The position numbers were made by a program, and so were the translations under genes. Shown piece by piece: positions 17,716 to 27,028 of a stretch of DNA of 64,000 nucleotides; the stretch's first letter is position 1, and each line of letters begins with the position of its first letter. The notes under the pieces were generated by a model. That model was not told the origin of the DNA and did not search any database. It saw only the letters and a program-made list of their open reading frames with translations. The stretch lies in contig CAZEQJ010000013.1 of NCBI GenBank assembly GCA_964514385.1, positions 16,445-80,444 of the forward strand, in the 5' to 3' direction. This DNA is from CAZEQJ01 sp964514385 (GTDB taxonomy: Bacteria > Bacteroidota > Bacteroidia > Cytophagales > Cyclobacteriaceae).

Positions 17716-19323
17716 ATGGCAGGCGGTAACGAAACACCAAGGCAAAAGATGATCGGTATGATGTACCTCGTACTTACAGCGCTTCTGGCGATGAACGTAA
17801 GTAGTACGGTACTTGACAAATTCATCTTTATCAATGCTTCCCTTGAACGAGCAGTCTCTGAGGCTATCGAAAAAAGTAACAATACGATCAAACGTATTGA
17901 AACGACCGTCGATGAGTCAGGTAACAGGCCGGCTGATATAGCGATCCTGGATAAGGCAAAAGAAATAAGGCAGGAAACCAGCCGCGTAATTACCGAACTT
18001 GAAGATTTTAAGAAAAAGTTCGTAGAGATAACCGGTGGCTATGCGGAAGGTCATGAGGGTGACATTGCGCATATGAAGGGTAAAACGGATTATGACAAGG
18101 TGGGTAACTACATGATTCCTGATGGCAAAAATAAAGGAGTCGAAATGGAAAAGCTACTCAACGACTACGCGGCTTATCTGACCAAAGAAATCGGTGAAGA
18201 ATTTGATAAAATCGCTAAGTCAGCCGACGAAAGCGAGATATTCAGAGAAGACCCTAATCAGAAAGGAAAAGATTTTGCCACCCTTACATTTGCGAATACA
18301 CCTACCCCTGCCGGAGTTGCATCGGTTAGTGAGCTGCAGTCTGAGGTAATGGCGTATGAGACCAGAGCATTAACCATACTCGCCAATAAAATTGGTGCCG
18401 GTGACCTTAAGTTCGACCGTATAACGGCTATGGCAAGACCTGAGTCTAAAACAGTAGCAGCAGGGGCAAAGTACCGTGCGGAAATTTTTCTTGCAGCCTC
18501 TTCTACCGTTACGCCTACTTACACTATGAATGGAAGAGAGCTTCCGGTAGAAAATGGTTTTGGTATAGTGGAGTTCGTTGCTAAACCACCTGCATCTGGT
18601 TATGGTGGAAAGCCAAGTGTTTCGGCTACATATAAAGCAGAAATTACCGTCCCTCAGCCAGGTGGTGACAGTACTTTTATTTTGGAAGCTGAATATTTTG
18701 TTGCCAAACCGGTGATACAGGTTCAGTCAACTGCTTTACAGGCGCTATATCTAAACTGTGGTAACGAGCTATCTATTCAGGTACCTGCTCTTGGATCTAG
18801 CTATAACCCTACCTTCAATGTAAAAGGTGGTAGCCGAATCATGGGAAATGAGCCCGGTATTGTGACTATTGTACCTAACGCCCCTAAGGTTGAAATTACG
18901 GTGGTACAGGAAGGAAACCCACTTGGAACAGAAACTTTCAATGTAAAGCCTATTCCAAAACCTGATATTGTCATTACTTCAAGAAGGCAGGAGATCGATC
19001 TTAAGTCAGGTGTACCTGTAAACAGACTCCGTACACTTGAGGCTAATGCGGTTCCAGATCCTGATTTCGCGCAAAACCTGCCAAAGGATGCCCGTTACAG
19101 GGTAGCTCAGTGGAGATTGATTGTAGCCAGGGGAAGTATTCCTGTGGAAACTATTAATCAGAATGGACCAACAGCTGACTTAACCGCAGTTGCTTCAAAA
19201 GCCCGACCAGGTGACAGGATCATTTGTGAAATATTAAAAGTGCAAAGACAAAATTTCAGAGGAGATATAGAGGAGGTTTCATTGTCTGCTAACCAGGCTG
19301 TAACTACCATTCCCCTGAATTAA
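17716..19323 (+). CDS. gldM: T9SS motor protein GldM (PorM)
   Basis: A 535-residue protein with one N-terminal membrane helix (MMYLVLTALLAMNVSSTVLD, about residues 15-34) and a long periplasmic part. GldM forms a dimer with one helix per subunit inside the GldL pentamer. Its four periplasmic domains (D1 helical, about 40-220; D2-D4 beta-rich, about 225-515) reach toward the GldK/GldN ring and transmit torque for secretion and gliding. The opening GGNETPRQKMIGMMY is a family signature. The gene is 15 bases after gldL and just before gldN. Length is typical. Confidence 0.97.
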   Translation: MAGGNETPRQKMIGMMYLVLTALLAMNVSSTVLDKFIFINASLERAVSEAIEKSNNTIKRIETTVDESGNRPADIAILDKAKEIRQETSRVITELEDFKKKFVEITGGYAEGHEGDIAHMKGKTDYDKVGNYMIPDGKNKGVEMEKLLNDYAAYLTKEIGEEFDKIAKSADESEIFREDPNQKGKDFATLTFANTPTPAGVASVSELQSEVMAYETRALTILANKIGAGDLKFDRITAMARPESKTVAAGAKYRAEIFLAASSTVTPTYTMNGRELPVENGFGIVEFVAKPPASGYGGKPSVSATYKAEITVPQPGGDSTFILEAEYFVAKPVIQVQSTALQALYLNCGNELSIQVPALGSSYNPTFNVKGGSRIMGNEPGIVTIVPNAPKVEITVVQEGNPLGTETFNVKPIPKPDIVITSRRQEIDLKSGVPVNRLRTLEANAVPDPDFAQNLPKDARYRVAQWRLIVARGSIPVETINQNGPTADLTAVASKARPGDRIICEILKVQRQNFRGDIEEVSLSANQAVTTIPLN

Positions 19324-19346
19324 TTTTGAATAAACAGGTGTGTGTT

Positions 19347-20228
19347 ATGATGAATAAATTAAATGTATTAACAGGAATTGTTATCCTTCTTTTCGCCGCA
19401 TCACCTGCGTTTTCGCAGGGTCAGGGTGAAATGATTAATGAGGAAACAACAAACCCTAATTCTGTGCGTCCTATTCACGAGCAGAATCAGATGTATAAAA
19501 AGCGTGTGTGGCGCTATATGGACCTCAGGGAGAAGCAAAATCAGCCCTTTTTCGCCAGGGGGTTTGAATTAAGTGGATTCATTATAGATATGGTAGATGC
19601 AGGGTTGCTTGTACCTTACGAGAATAATGACTCTCTTAACCGACGCATGACAAAAGAGGAGTTTTTTAAACTTCTTGAACTTCCTGACTACGGAGGTGGT
19701 GACGATGGCTTTGGAGGCGGAGGCTTCGACTCCGGTTTTGGAGGGGGCTTCGATAGTGGCTTTGGAGGTGAAGAAGAGTCAGCTCCGGCTGAACCTGCAG
19801 GGCCGGACTATTTTACAGCCCAAAACGTCTCAACAATCGAAATTATGGAAGATGTAATTTTCGATCGTAAGCGTTCCAGGATGTACTATGACATCCAGAG
19901 CCTAAAGCTGATCATACCTGCATCAGAATTTCCTAATACCGGTGTACGACGCGACGTCGCATCCTTCAAGTATAAGGATCTTTATGACCTGTTTCGCGAA
20001 TATCCAAGAAAAGCCATATGGTTCAACCGTCAAAACTCTGCTCAGCATCGAAACATGGCGGATGCTTTTGAACTACGACTTTTCTCATCGCACATTACGA
20101 AGTTTAGTAACCCTAACGACGATAACGTGATCGACATTTATGGAGGTGATCCAAAGGTAGGTATACAAGCGTCACAGTGGGTAGAATATGAAATGCTGAA
20201 TTATGAATCCGGCGTTTGGGAATATTAA
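19347..20228 (+). CDS. gldN: T9SS ring protein GldN (PorN) with a Gly-rich insert
   Basis: A 293-residue periplasmic protein. I chose the ATG at 19347 (signal peptide MMNKLNVLTGIVILLFAASPAFSQ) over the TTG at 19326. GldN partners GldK in the periplasmic ring and contacts GldM. Family segments include RVWRYMDLREKQNQPFF and the C-terminal AIWFNRQNSAQHRNM...ASQWVEYE. Unusual is a Gly/Asp/Phe-rich insert at residues 116-145 with tandem GGGFDSGFG units, followed by an acidic Pro/Ala stretch (EEESAPAEPAGP). It interrupts the protein between the N-terminal and middle domains. A terminator follows the gene. Confidence 0.95.
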   Translation: MMNKLNVLTGIVILLFAASPAFSQGQGEMINEETTNPNSVRPIHEQNQMYKKRVWRYMDLREKQNQPFFARGFELSGFIIDMVDAGLLVPYENNDSLNRRMTKEEFFKLLELPDYGGGDDGFGGGGFDSGFGGGFDSGFGGEEESAPAEPAGPDYFTAQNVSTIEIMEDVIFDRKRSRMYYDIQSLKLIIPASEFPNTGVRRDVASFKYKDLYDLFREYPRKAIWFNRQNSAQHRNMADAFELRLFSSHITKFSNPNDDNVIDIYGGDPKVGIQASQWVEYEMLNYESGVWEY

Positions 20229-20248
20229 TTTCAGTTTTAGATGATAGT

Positions 20249-20280
20249 ACCCGTCATGGCTAAGCTGTGACGGGTTTTTT
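20249..20280 (+). terminator. Rho-independent terminator after gldN
   Basis: ACCCGTCA (20249-20256) pairs with TGACGGGT (20268-20275) across an 11-base loop, followed by TTTTTT to 20280. It lies 21 bases after the gldN stop and closes the gld operon. Its T-tract runs into the end of uvrC on the opposite strand. Confidence 0.85.
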
Positions 20281-22057
20281 AATTTATATAAAACTCAAAA
20301 ACGGCTTTAGCACCAGATTTACCAATTACTTTTTCAAGTTCTTCAAGGCTTGCACTTCTGATATTTTTGATTGTTTTGAATTCCCTTAGCAGCTTATCCC
20401 TTGTTTTAGGTCCAATTCCGGGAATTTCCGTCAGACCAGATTTAATCTCCTTATTGCGTAATGATCTGTGAAAGGTAACAGCAAAACGATGTGCTTCATC
20501 TCGTATAAACTGGAGAAGTTTTAATGATTCTGATTTTTTGCTGATGTGAAGCGGGAACGGGTCTTCGGGTACATATATTTCCTCAAGTCGCTTGGCAATA
20601 CCAATGACCGGGATCATTCCATATATATCGAGATCTTCCAACGCTTTTTTAGCAGCATTGAGCTGGCCTTTACCTCCATCTATTACAAGTAAGTCAGGAA
20701 GCGGTATTTCTTCTTCAATGAGTTTGCTGTAGCGACGGCTGACTACCTCATACATTGATGCAAAGTCATTTGGTCCTTCCACCGTTTTAATTTTGTATTT
20801 ACGGTACTCCTTTTTTGCCGGCTTACCATCACTGAAATACACCATGGAAGCCACCGGGTTACTACCCTGGATATTGGAATTATCAAAACACTCAATATGC
20901 CGAGGTAATGATTTCAGCTTCAGATCTTGTTGTAGCTGCTCAAGTACCCGGAGATATTTATCTTTCTTAGGCTTAACATCCTTCAGACTGCGCTCATGCT
21001 TATAAAATTTTAGATTTTTTACAGAAAGGTCGACGAGTTTCTTTTTATCCCCAATCTTTGGTATCATGATCAGAACTTCATTAAGTGCATCCTGAGGCAT
21101 TTCTATATTGGAAAGCACCTCATTATTTTCACTGTGAAATTTTTCGCGAAATTCCAAAAGCATCATTTGCACTATCTCACTGACTTCTTCTTCGAACAGT
21201 ATTTTCCTTACTGCACGTGATTCACTGGTGACAATGCTGCCGGCATCAACTTTCATGTAATTGATATAATAATGCTTTTCATCATCGATCAAAGTGATAA
21301 CGTCCGTATCTGAAATTTTTTCATTTACAACCAATGAGCGGCTCTGAAATTTTTCTACAAGTGCCAGTTTTTCCTTGTATTCATTTGCTCTTTCAAAATT
21401 TAGGGATGCTGCAGCCTCCTCCATCTGTAACTTGAATGATCGGCGCACAAGTGATAAATGTCCCTTTAATACGTGTTTTACCTGCTCAATATCTTTGAGA
21501 TAATCTTCTTCTTTTTGCAGGCCTTCACATGGACCCAGGCAATTACCGATATGATATTCTAGGCAAACTTTAAATTTTCTTTTAGCTACATTCTCCTCGG
21601 TTAGAGCGTATTTACAGGTTCNNNNNNNNNNAATATTTTTCATTGCCTTTACACTGGCATACGGGCCAAAATAGATACCCGATCCGGGTATTTTAAGGCG
21701 TGTAGGGAATATTCTGGGAAAACGTTCATTGGTGATGACAAGATAAGGAAAGGTCTTATCATCTTTGAGCAGGATATTGTACTTCGGTTGAAATTCCTTG
21801 ATCAGGTTGTTTTCCAGTAACAGGGCATCAAATTCACTGTTTAGGATTACAACTTCAATGCGTTTGATTTCATTGACCATGCGCATTGTTTTCCTGTTGC
21901 TATAAGTCTTTGTGAAATAGCTGGATACTCTTTTCTTAAGGTTTTTGGCCTTTCCTACATATAAAATTTCATCCCGGGCATTAAAATACTTATACACCCC
22001 AGGGTCCTGAGGCAGTCTTGTCAGATCATTCCTTGAAAAGGAAAGAATATTTTCCAT
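20279..22057 (-). CDS. uvrC: Excinuclease ABC subunit UvrC (interrupted by assembly gap)
   Basis: The nuclease that makes both incisions in nucleotide excision repair. It has a GIY-YIG domain at the N-terminus (DPGVYKYFNARDEILYVGKAK), the conserved CLEYHIGNCLGPC segment, a UVR motif region, an RNase H-like C-terminal nuclease domain (CFDNSNIQG, VIDGGKGQL) and a helix-hairpin-helix (IPGIGPKTRDKLL). As given it has 592 residues including four unknown ones from ten Ns at 21622-21631. Family comparison suggests about 31 real bases are missing there, so the true protein is about 599 residues. Its ATG overlaps the pbp1A stop by one base (TAATG). Confidence 0.95.
   Translation of the reverse strand: MENILSFSRNDLTRLPQDPGVYKYFNARDEILYVGKAKNLKKRVSSYFTKTYSNRKTMRMVNEIKRIEVVILNSEFDALLLENNLIKEFQPKYNILLKDDKTFPYLVITNERFPRIFPTRLKIPGSGIYFGPYASVKAMKNIXXXXTCKYALTEENVAKRKFKVCLEYHIGNCLGPCEGLQKEEDYLKDIEQVKHVLKGHLSLVRRSFKLQMEEAAASLNFERANEYKEKLALVEKFQSRSLVVNEKISDTDVITLIDDEKHYYINYMKVDAGSIVTSESRAVRKILFEEEVSEIVQMMLLEFREKFHSENNEVLSNIEMPQDALNEVLIMIPKIGDKKKLVDLSVKNLKFYKHERSLKDVKPKKDKYLRVLEQLQQDLKLKSLPRHIECFDNSNIQGSNPVASMVYFSDGKPAKKEYRKYKIKTVEGPNDFASMYEVVSRRYSKLIEEEIPLPDLLVIDGGKGQLNAAKKALEDLDIYGMIPVIGIAKRLEEIYVPEDPFPLHISKKSESLKLLQFIRDEAHRFAVTFHRSLRNKEIKSGLTEIPGIGPKTRDKLLREFKTIKNIRSASLEELEKVIGKSGAKAVFEFYIN
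21622..21631. other. Assembly gap of ten Ns inside uvrC
   Basis: Ten undetermined bases follow codon 142 of uvrC. The first defined codon after the gap is NGA, compatible with CGA or AGA (Arg), before TCKY. Relatives have about ten residues of the form L-x-L-I-x-x-L-Y-x-L and then an Arg at this point, so the placeholder seems about 21 bases too short. Confidence 0.95.
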
Positions 22058-24360
22058 TATCCGATGGCAGAAGGGTCCAGCACCACATCCGGTACATACG
22101 TAGAGTCTTCCTCCTGTTGTTGATTTTCAATGCAATCCATTGGAATGGTGATGGGCTTTACAGGTTTTTTGAACCGACCCTTTTTGTAGGGGATGTCCTC
22201 ATCCTCATAAACATTTTCCATAAATTTAATCCATATTGGCATGGCTGTGCGTGCTCCCTGACCCATGTACCAGTTTTTAAAATGTATAGACCTATCATCA
22301 CCACCTACCCAGGCGCCTGCCACAAGGTCGTGTGTGATGCCCATAAACCAGCCATCACTGGCATTATCGGTAGTTCCGGTTTTGGCGCCAATGTCATTGT
22401 TTTCTTTCAGGTGAGCAGGTATGCTTCTGCCCGTTCCTCCTGATTCCTCCAAAGCACCCTTCAGCATATGCAACATCACGTAGGCTGTTTCTTCGCTGAT
22501 GGCCTCTTTTGTTTGCGGTGTGAATTCCTCAATGACGTTGCCATATTTATCTTCAATGCGTGAAATATAATATGGCTCGGTACGGACACCCTGGTTGACG
22601 AAGGTGCAATATGCATTGACAAGCTCATACAGCGAAACATCACTTACACCCAGCGCCAATGAAAGAACAGCGTCAAGCGGACTTTCTATGCCCATCCGGT
22701 GCGCATAGTCGACCACAAGTCCGGGTGTAACTTTTGATATGACGTTTGCCGTAATCGTGTTTACTGATCGTGCCATCGCCTGTCGCAATGTCATCATTTC
22801 ACCGGTATAATTACCATTAGCATTTTCGGGTGTCCACGTAGGGGGATCTCCTCCGGTAGGTAGTGATATCTGCGCATCTCTCAGTTCAAAACAGGGCGAG
22901 TATTCATTGTCAATGGCTGTAGTATATACGAAGGGTTTAAATGTAGATCCTGGCTGGCGTTTACCTTGTCTCACATGGTCAAATTTGAAGTATTCATGGT
23001 TTATACCCCCCACCCAAGATTTGATACTGCCATCACGGGGATCCATAGCCACAAAGCCCGCATGCAGGAAATGCTTATAATAAATCAGGGAGTCAATGGT
23101 GCTGAAAGTGGTGTCAATCTCACCGTCCCATGAAAACACTCTCATTTTTCTTTTTTCGTTAAGATCACGGTATACCTTGATGGTATCGCCTTCATATTTC
23201 TCCATTAATGCTTTGTAACTTTCCAGTCTTTTAATGGTGTTGGGCAGATAATTTTTAAGCACATTACCACGGTTGTCGATCCATGGCATATCGCCATCAA
23301 GGTGGTCGCGGAATACACTATCCAGGTATTGCATATGGTTTGTCAGCGCATCTTCTGCGTATTTCTGCATGCGGCTGTCAATTGTTGTATATATTTTGAG
23401 GCCGTCTTCCCAAAGATCATATCCATTTTCATTGGCCCATGCCATAAGATCACGGGCGATTACTTTGCGGAAATATGGCGCCAACCCCATATTCTGATTT
23501 TCAACATTATACTGTGACATATCAATAGGCAGTGTCTGAAGGCTGTCACAGAGTTTTTCGGAAAGGAATCCATATTTTTCCATTTGGCTCAGGACAACGT
23601 TACGCCGTTGAAAGGCGTTATCGGGATTATACACCGGTGATAAACGTGTTGGCGCCTGGAGCATACCCGCCAGCAGGGCGGCTTCATGTGGCTCGAGCTG
23701 CATGGGCGTTTTATTAAAAAATGTATTGGTAGCTGACTTAATGCCGCTGGCGTTGCTCCCGAATTCTACCGTATTCAGGTACATACTCAGGATTTCTTTT
23801 TTGGTGTAATTCCTCTCCAGGATCACCGAAAGAAGCCACTCTTTTGTTTTCACGACAAATATCCCCAACAGAGGTGTACTTCGTTTGATTTTACCTTCGT
23901 GTTGCCGTGTGTTGAATAGATTTTTAGCCAGTTGTTGTGTAAGTGTACTTCCTCCACCACTAAGATCTGCCTTCCCGAAAGTAGCAGCTTTACGGGCTAC
24001 TCCAAAAGCAACCCTTCCCAGACCGCGCAGGTCTATTCCTGAATGTTTATCAAAACGGATGTCTTCTGTTGCGATAAGGGCATGGACCAGATAAGGTGAA
24101 AGCTCATCGAATGTTGCATTGCTTCGGTTTTCACGATAATATTTACCAAGCAGGAATCCGTCGGCAGAGTAGAGTTCAGAAGCAAGCCTGGGGTCCGGAT
24201 TTTCAAGCTGTTTCAGACTGGGCAATTCACCGTAAAGTCCCATCCAGTTGATGCTTACGGAGTAGATGTACAGTGGAAAAAGAACAACAAAGGCGATAAC
24301 CAATACCCACAGTACCCGGATGGATTTTTTAAGCCAGTTTTTTTCTTTCTTGTCAGCCAT
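22057..24360 (-). CDS. Bifunctional penicillin-binding protein 1A
   Basis: A 767-residue class A PBP that polymerises and cross-links peptidoglycan. One N-terminal membrane anchor lies at about residues 14-34. The transglycosylase domain shows EDIRFDKHSG and GGSTLTQQLAKNLF. The transpeptidase domain has SxxK (PGSTFKPFVY), SxN (SVNT) and KTGT (GAKTGTTDN), all intact. It lies between the porW-like gene and uvrC with one-base TAATG overlaps on both sides, so the three are cotranslated. The product supports wall growth alongside the mre-mrdA-rodA elongation genes at 57748-63239. Confidence 0.95.
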   Translation of the reverse strand: MADKKEKNWLKKSIRVLWVLVIAFVVLFPLYIYSVSINWMGLYGELPSLKQLENPDPRLASELYSADGFLLGKYYRENRSNATFDELSPYLVHALIATEDIRFDKHSGIDLRGLGRVAFGVARKAATFGKADLSGGGSTLTQQLAKNLFNTRQHEGKIKRSTPLLGIFVVKTKEWLLSVILERNYTKKEILSMYLNTVEFGSNASGIKSATNTFFNKTPMQLEPHEAALLAGMLQAPTRLSPVYNPDNAFQRRNVVLSQMEKYGFLSEKLCDSLQTLPIDMSQYNVENQNMGLAPYFRKVIARDLMAWANENGYDLWEDGLKIYTTIDSRMQKYAEDALTNHMQYLDSVFRDHLDGDMPWIDNRGNVLKNYLPNTIKRLESYKALMEKYEGDTIKVYRDLNEKRKMRVFSWDGEIDTTFSTIDSLIYYKHFLHAGFVAMDPRDGSIKSWVGGINHEYFKFDHVRQGKRQPGSTFKPFVYTTAIDNEYSPCFELRDAQISLPTGGDPPTWTPENANGNYTGEMMTLRQAMARSVNTITANVISKVTPGLVVDYAHRMGIESPLDAVLSLALGVSDVSLYELVNAYCTFVNQGVRTEPYYISRIEDKYGNVIEEFTPQTKEAISEETAYVMLHMLKGALEESGGTGRSIPAHLKENNDIGAKTGTTDNASDGWFMGITHDLVAGAWVGGDDRSIHFKNWYMGQGARTAMPIWIKFMENVYEDEDIPYKKGRFKKPVKPITIPMDCIENQQQEEDSTYVPDVVLDPSAIG

Positions 24361-26939
24361 TATAATGGATAGTTTTTATTGAAAAAGGTTTTATAGCCCT
24401 CCAGTTCTTTACTTTGATATAAAATCTGAAAATTATCCCTTGAAATCACAAAGTTCTCAATTTCTTCATCACTAAACATTGAAAAGGGTTGTTCATTTCT
24501 AAAAATATCACGGAAAGATAACGCATCATCCGCGGAATTAAATTCATTTACCAGCAGCATATTCCGGGAGTTGTCCAATATCAGGCTGCCTGTGGTCAGG
24601 TTTTCATACGATTCTAAGGATTGGCAGAACTTTTTGAGCTCACCTGACAGTGAATCTGTCAATGAAGCTTTCTGATAGAGAATTAAAAACAGATGGGGCT
24701 GATCGGGGTCTGTAATATATCTCACTGCATCAATTCTACGCAGAAAATCCTGATAATCTTCTGAGCCTGCCCTTAAGGTAGCTACAAAATCAGTTAGCTC
24801 AGAATCAGGGTTATTTTCGGTAAACTGGTCTAGCTCGTATTGATATTTAAATACACCTTGCTGCTTGCCGGTTATTTGAATGTCCAGCACCTGAAAATAG
24901 TCTGCCCACCGGGTTTCACCATAAGTTTGCAGGCCGTATTGAATCAGTTGTCTACAACTATCATACTCTGCTTTACTGTAGAGACGGTAAGCATTCTCGT
25001 ACAGATGGCGCGCTTCTCTGGCTGCCTGCTCCTCTTCTTGCAGGTAGTTGGGGTTAAGGATCAGTTTAGCATAAACCGATTCCGGAAACTCCCTGAGAAG
25101 TTCTTTTTTCGGCTCATCAGCTGTTACCATTCCGAGTTGATTTCGGCTAAGATACAACTGATAAAGCACCTCCGGTTTATAAGACGAAGTATCGAAGCGT
25201 TGAAGAAAGCGAACGTATGTATTTTCAGCATTGATGAATTCTCTCAGTTTAAGGAAATATATATTGCCCAGGTTATACATAGCATGCATCACCTTTTCCT
25301 GAGCAACTATTTTATCTTCATCGGTAAAAGGAAGTGTTGATAAAAATGAATTGAATTCATTTTGTAATTCAACCCGCAGGTTTTCTGGCTGCGAGTTGTC
25401 GCTATTGATCTCTTCCTCTGTTTCCTGTGTTCGATCCGCAGACGTTAGGGTCATCATACCAGAGACACGCCAGTTATCCACAAGTGGACGGTCTCCCCAT
25501 TGACTGCGAAACTGACCTTTGCCTCTTGCTACAGCGCCCTGATCGTAGAAATACCAGGTTCCGGCAGTGGCCTGCGAAGGGCCACTGAAATTCTGATTGG
25601 ACATTGCCTGAGCCTGCATATTCTGGGCTTGAGAAATTGCCTGCGCCCGTTTTTTTTGCCGTGCTTCCAGTTCTTCTTCCTTTACTCTGGCATTGAACTG
25701 ATCACTGAAAAGGGAATAGAGTGTAGCTGTATCCAGTGATGCCAGAAACAACAGACTATCCTGCTGCTGGATTGTATTGTAATGGATTACAAATTCATTC
25801 AATATGTCGCTTCTTGTCTTGATGGCAGCATATTTTTCCCGTTCGGGTGACATGAAGGTCACTACGCTGTCATAATAATTCTTTGCAGCATTGTAGTTTT
25901 TTAGCTCTTCGTAATAAATTTTTCCGAGTGCAAGGTAGCTTTGTGCCTTTTGGTAATTATTACCTGCAGAGGCTGCAGTACTCTGCCGGTAAAATCCAAT
26001 GGCTTTATCCAGATTGCCTTGTTTTTTCTCAAAACGGCCCATTTCGTAATAGATTTTGTCCCGGAAGTCTTCATTTTTGTCGTCAGCCAGCAGTTTTTCA
26101 TAATATTTTCTGGTAGCTTTTATATCCGATTCGTCTACAATGCTGGATACCTGAGCGATATTTAGGCGGGTGTAGAAGGAAAGCTGGTAGGATGGGTTGG
26201 ACCGGAGGCTTTTTTTGTAATGAAAATAGGCGAGCGAAGTGCTGTCCATTTCCTGATAAAGCTGTCCCAGCTGATAATGAACACGTGCCCTTCCATCTTT
26301 TTTTCTGGTAAGCTTCACAGCACCCGCAAGATGATCTTTTACCAGCCCCATTTCATCACGTAGCCGGTATACATAGGCGCTGTTCATATGATATAATCGT
26401 CGGTTATCCTTGTTTAGCTGTTGTCTTTTCAGATAATCTATTACAGCTATCGCATTATTGATTTCTCCTGCATCCGCGAAGGTACGGATCAGGTAGCATA
26501 ATGCCCTGTGACGGCTATCGTCATCCTCGCTATCCGTATTCACGAATTTAAAAGTTTGAATAGCGTTAGGGAAGTCGGCCTGAAGGTACCGGGCTCTGCC
26601 GATAAGAATATAGCAATCGTCTGTCCACCTTGAGGTACGATGGCGCTGAATGGCAATGGAGGCCATCCGGATTGTTTTTTCAACAGCATCGGCGTTGGCA
26701 GTTATGGTAGAGGAGTCAATTACCGGAAGAATCGGTAACAATTCATCATAATTATAATTCTGTGACTGCTCCACAGATGCCATCACCTCTTTTATCGATT
26801 CTTTTGCGATGAAATAACCGTTGTAATGTGCCGTTACATTATGGTATATTTCATATAGAAATCCCTGTCCCTGCGATGTGATGGGCAGATTTATAAAAAG
26901 CAGTAAACAGTATATGGTAGCTTTACGCAAATCAGTCAC
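24360..26939 (-). CDS. PorW/SprE-like T9SS TPR protein
   Basis: An 859-residue periplasmic repeat protein. It opens with a signal peptide (start codon GTG) and the family-like HNVTAHYNGYFIAKESIKEV. Many TPR-type helix pairs span about 90-400 and 540-760. The PorW/SprE hallmark GTWYFYDQGAVARGKGQF...WGDRPLVDNWR is near 458-495. PorW/SprE is needed for T9SS function and links the motor and outer-membrane translocon. Known PorW/SprE proteins are lipoproteins; here the only early Cys (position 11, TIYC) does not fit a lipobox, so the protein may be soluble. TTG at codon 4 is an alternative start. It is first in an operon with pbp1A and uvrC. Confidence 0.78.
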   Translation of the reverse strand: MTDLRKATIYCLLLFINLPITSQGQGFLYEIYHNVTAHYNGYFIAKESIKEVMASVEQSQNYNYDELLPILPVIDSSTITANADAVEKTIRMASIAIQRHRTSRWTDDCYILIGRARYLQADFPNAIQTFKFVNTDSEDDDSRHRALCYLIRTFADAGEINNAIAVIDYLKRQQLNKDNRRLYHMNSAYVYRLRDEMGLVKDHLAGAVKLTRKKDGRARVHYQLGQLYQEMDSTSLAYFHYKKSLRSNPSYQLSFYTRLNIAQVSSIVDESDIKATRKYYEKLLADDKNEDFRDKIYYEMGRFEKKQGNLDKAIGFYRQSTAASAGNNYQKAQSYLALGKIYYEELKNYNAAKNYYDSVVTFMSPEREKYAAIKTRSDILNEFVIHYNTIQQQDSLLFLASLDTATLYSLFSDQFNARVKEEELEARQKKRAQAISQAQNMQAQAMSNQNFSGPSQATAGTWYFYDQGAVARGKGQFRSQWGDRPLVDNWRVSGMMTLTSADRTQETEEEINSDNSQPENLRVELQNEFNSFLSTLPFTDEDKIVAQEKVMHAMYNLGNIYFLKLREFINAENTYVRFLQRFDTSSYKPEVLYQLYLSRNQLGMVTADEPKKELLREFPESVYAKLILNPNYLQEEEQAAREARHLYENAYRLYSKAEYDSCRQLIQYGLQTYGETRWADYFQVLDIQITGKQQGVFKYQYELDQFTENNPDSELTDFVATLRAGSEDYQDFLRRIDAVRYITDPDQPHLFLILYQKASLTDSLSGELKKFCQSLESYENLTTGSLILDNSRNMLLVNEFNSADDALSFRDIFRNEQPFSMFSDEEIENFVISRDNFQILYQSKELEGYKTFFNKNYPL

Positions 26940-27004
26940 AGTAAGTCAACGCGGATAATCTGGTATTAATTTATAAATCCTTAAAAATAAGGCATTAATT
27001 CCAC

Positions 27005-27022
27005 TATTTTTGTACAAAAATA
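27005..27022. promoter_or_regulatory. Overlapping divergent -7 elements
   Basis: TATTTTTG at 27005-27012 (plus) and TATTTTTG on the minus strand at 27022-27015 both match TAnnTTTG exactly. They flank the palindrome TTTTTGTACAAAAA (27007-27020). The plus element is 16 bases before the M23 GTG, the minus element 75 bases before the porW-like start. No good -33 TTG is seen for either. The two promoters would compete for the same space, or share a palindrome-binding regulator. Confidence 0.4.
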
Positions 27023-27028
27023 CGAATT

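Noticed and set aside
22018..22443. 141-codon open frame on the plus strand
   Set aside because: It lies opposite the pbp1A and uvrC ends, with intact PBP motifs on the other strand; no family resemblance.
24840..25340. 166-codon open frame on the plus strand
   Set aside because: It lies wholly opposite the PorW/SprE-like gene, has no recognisable domain, and its composition follows from the opposing coding strand.
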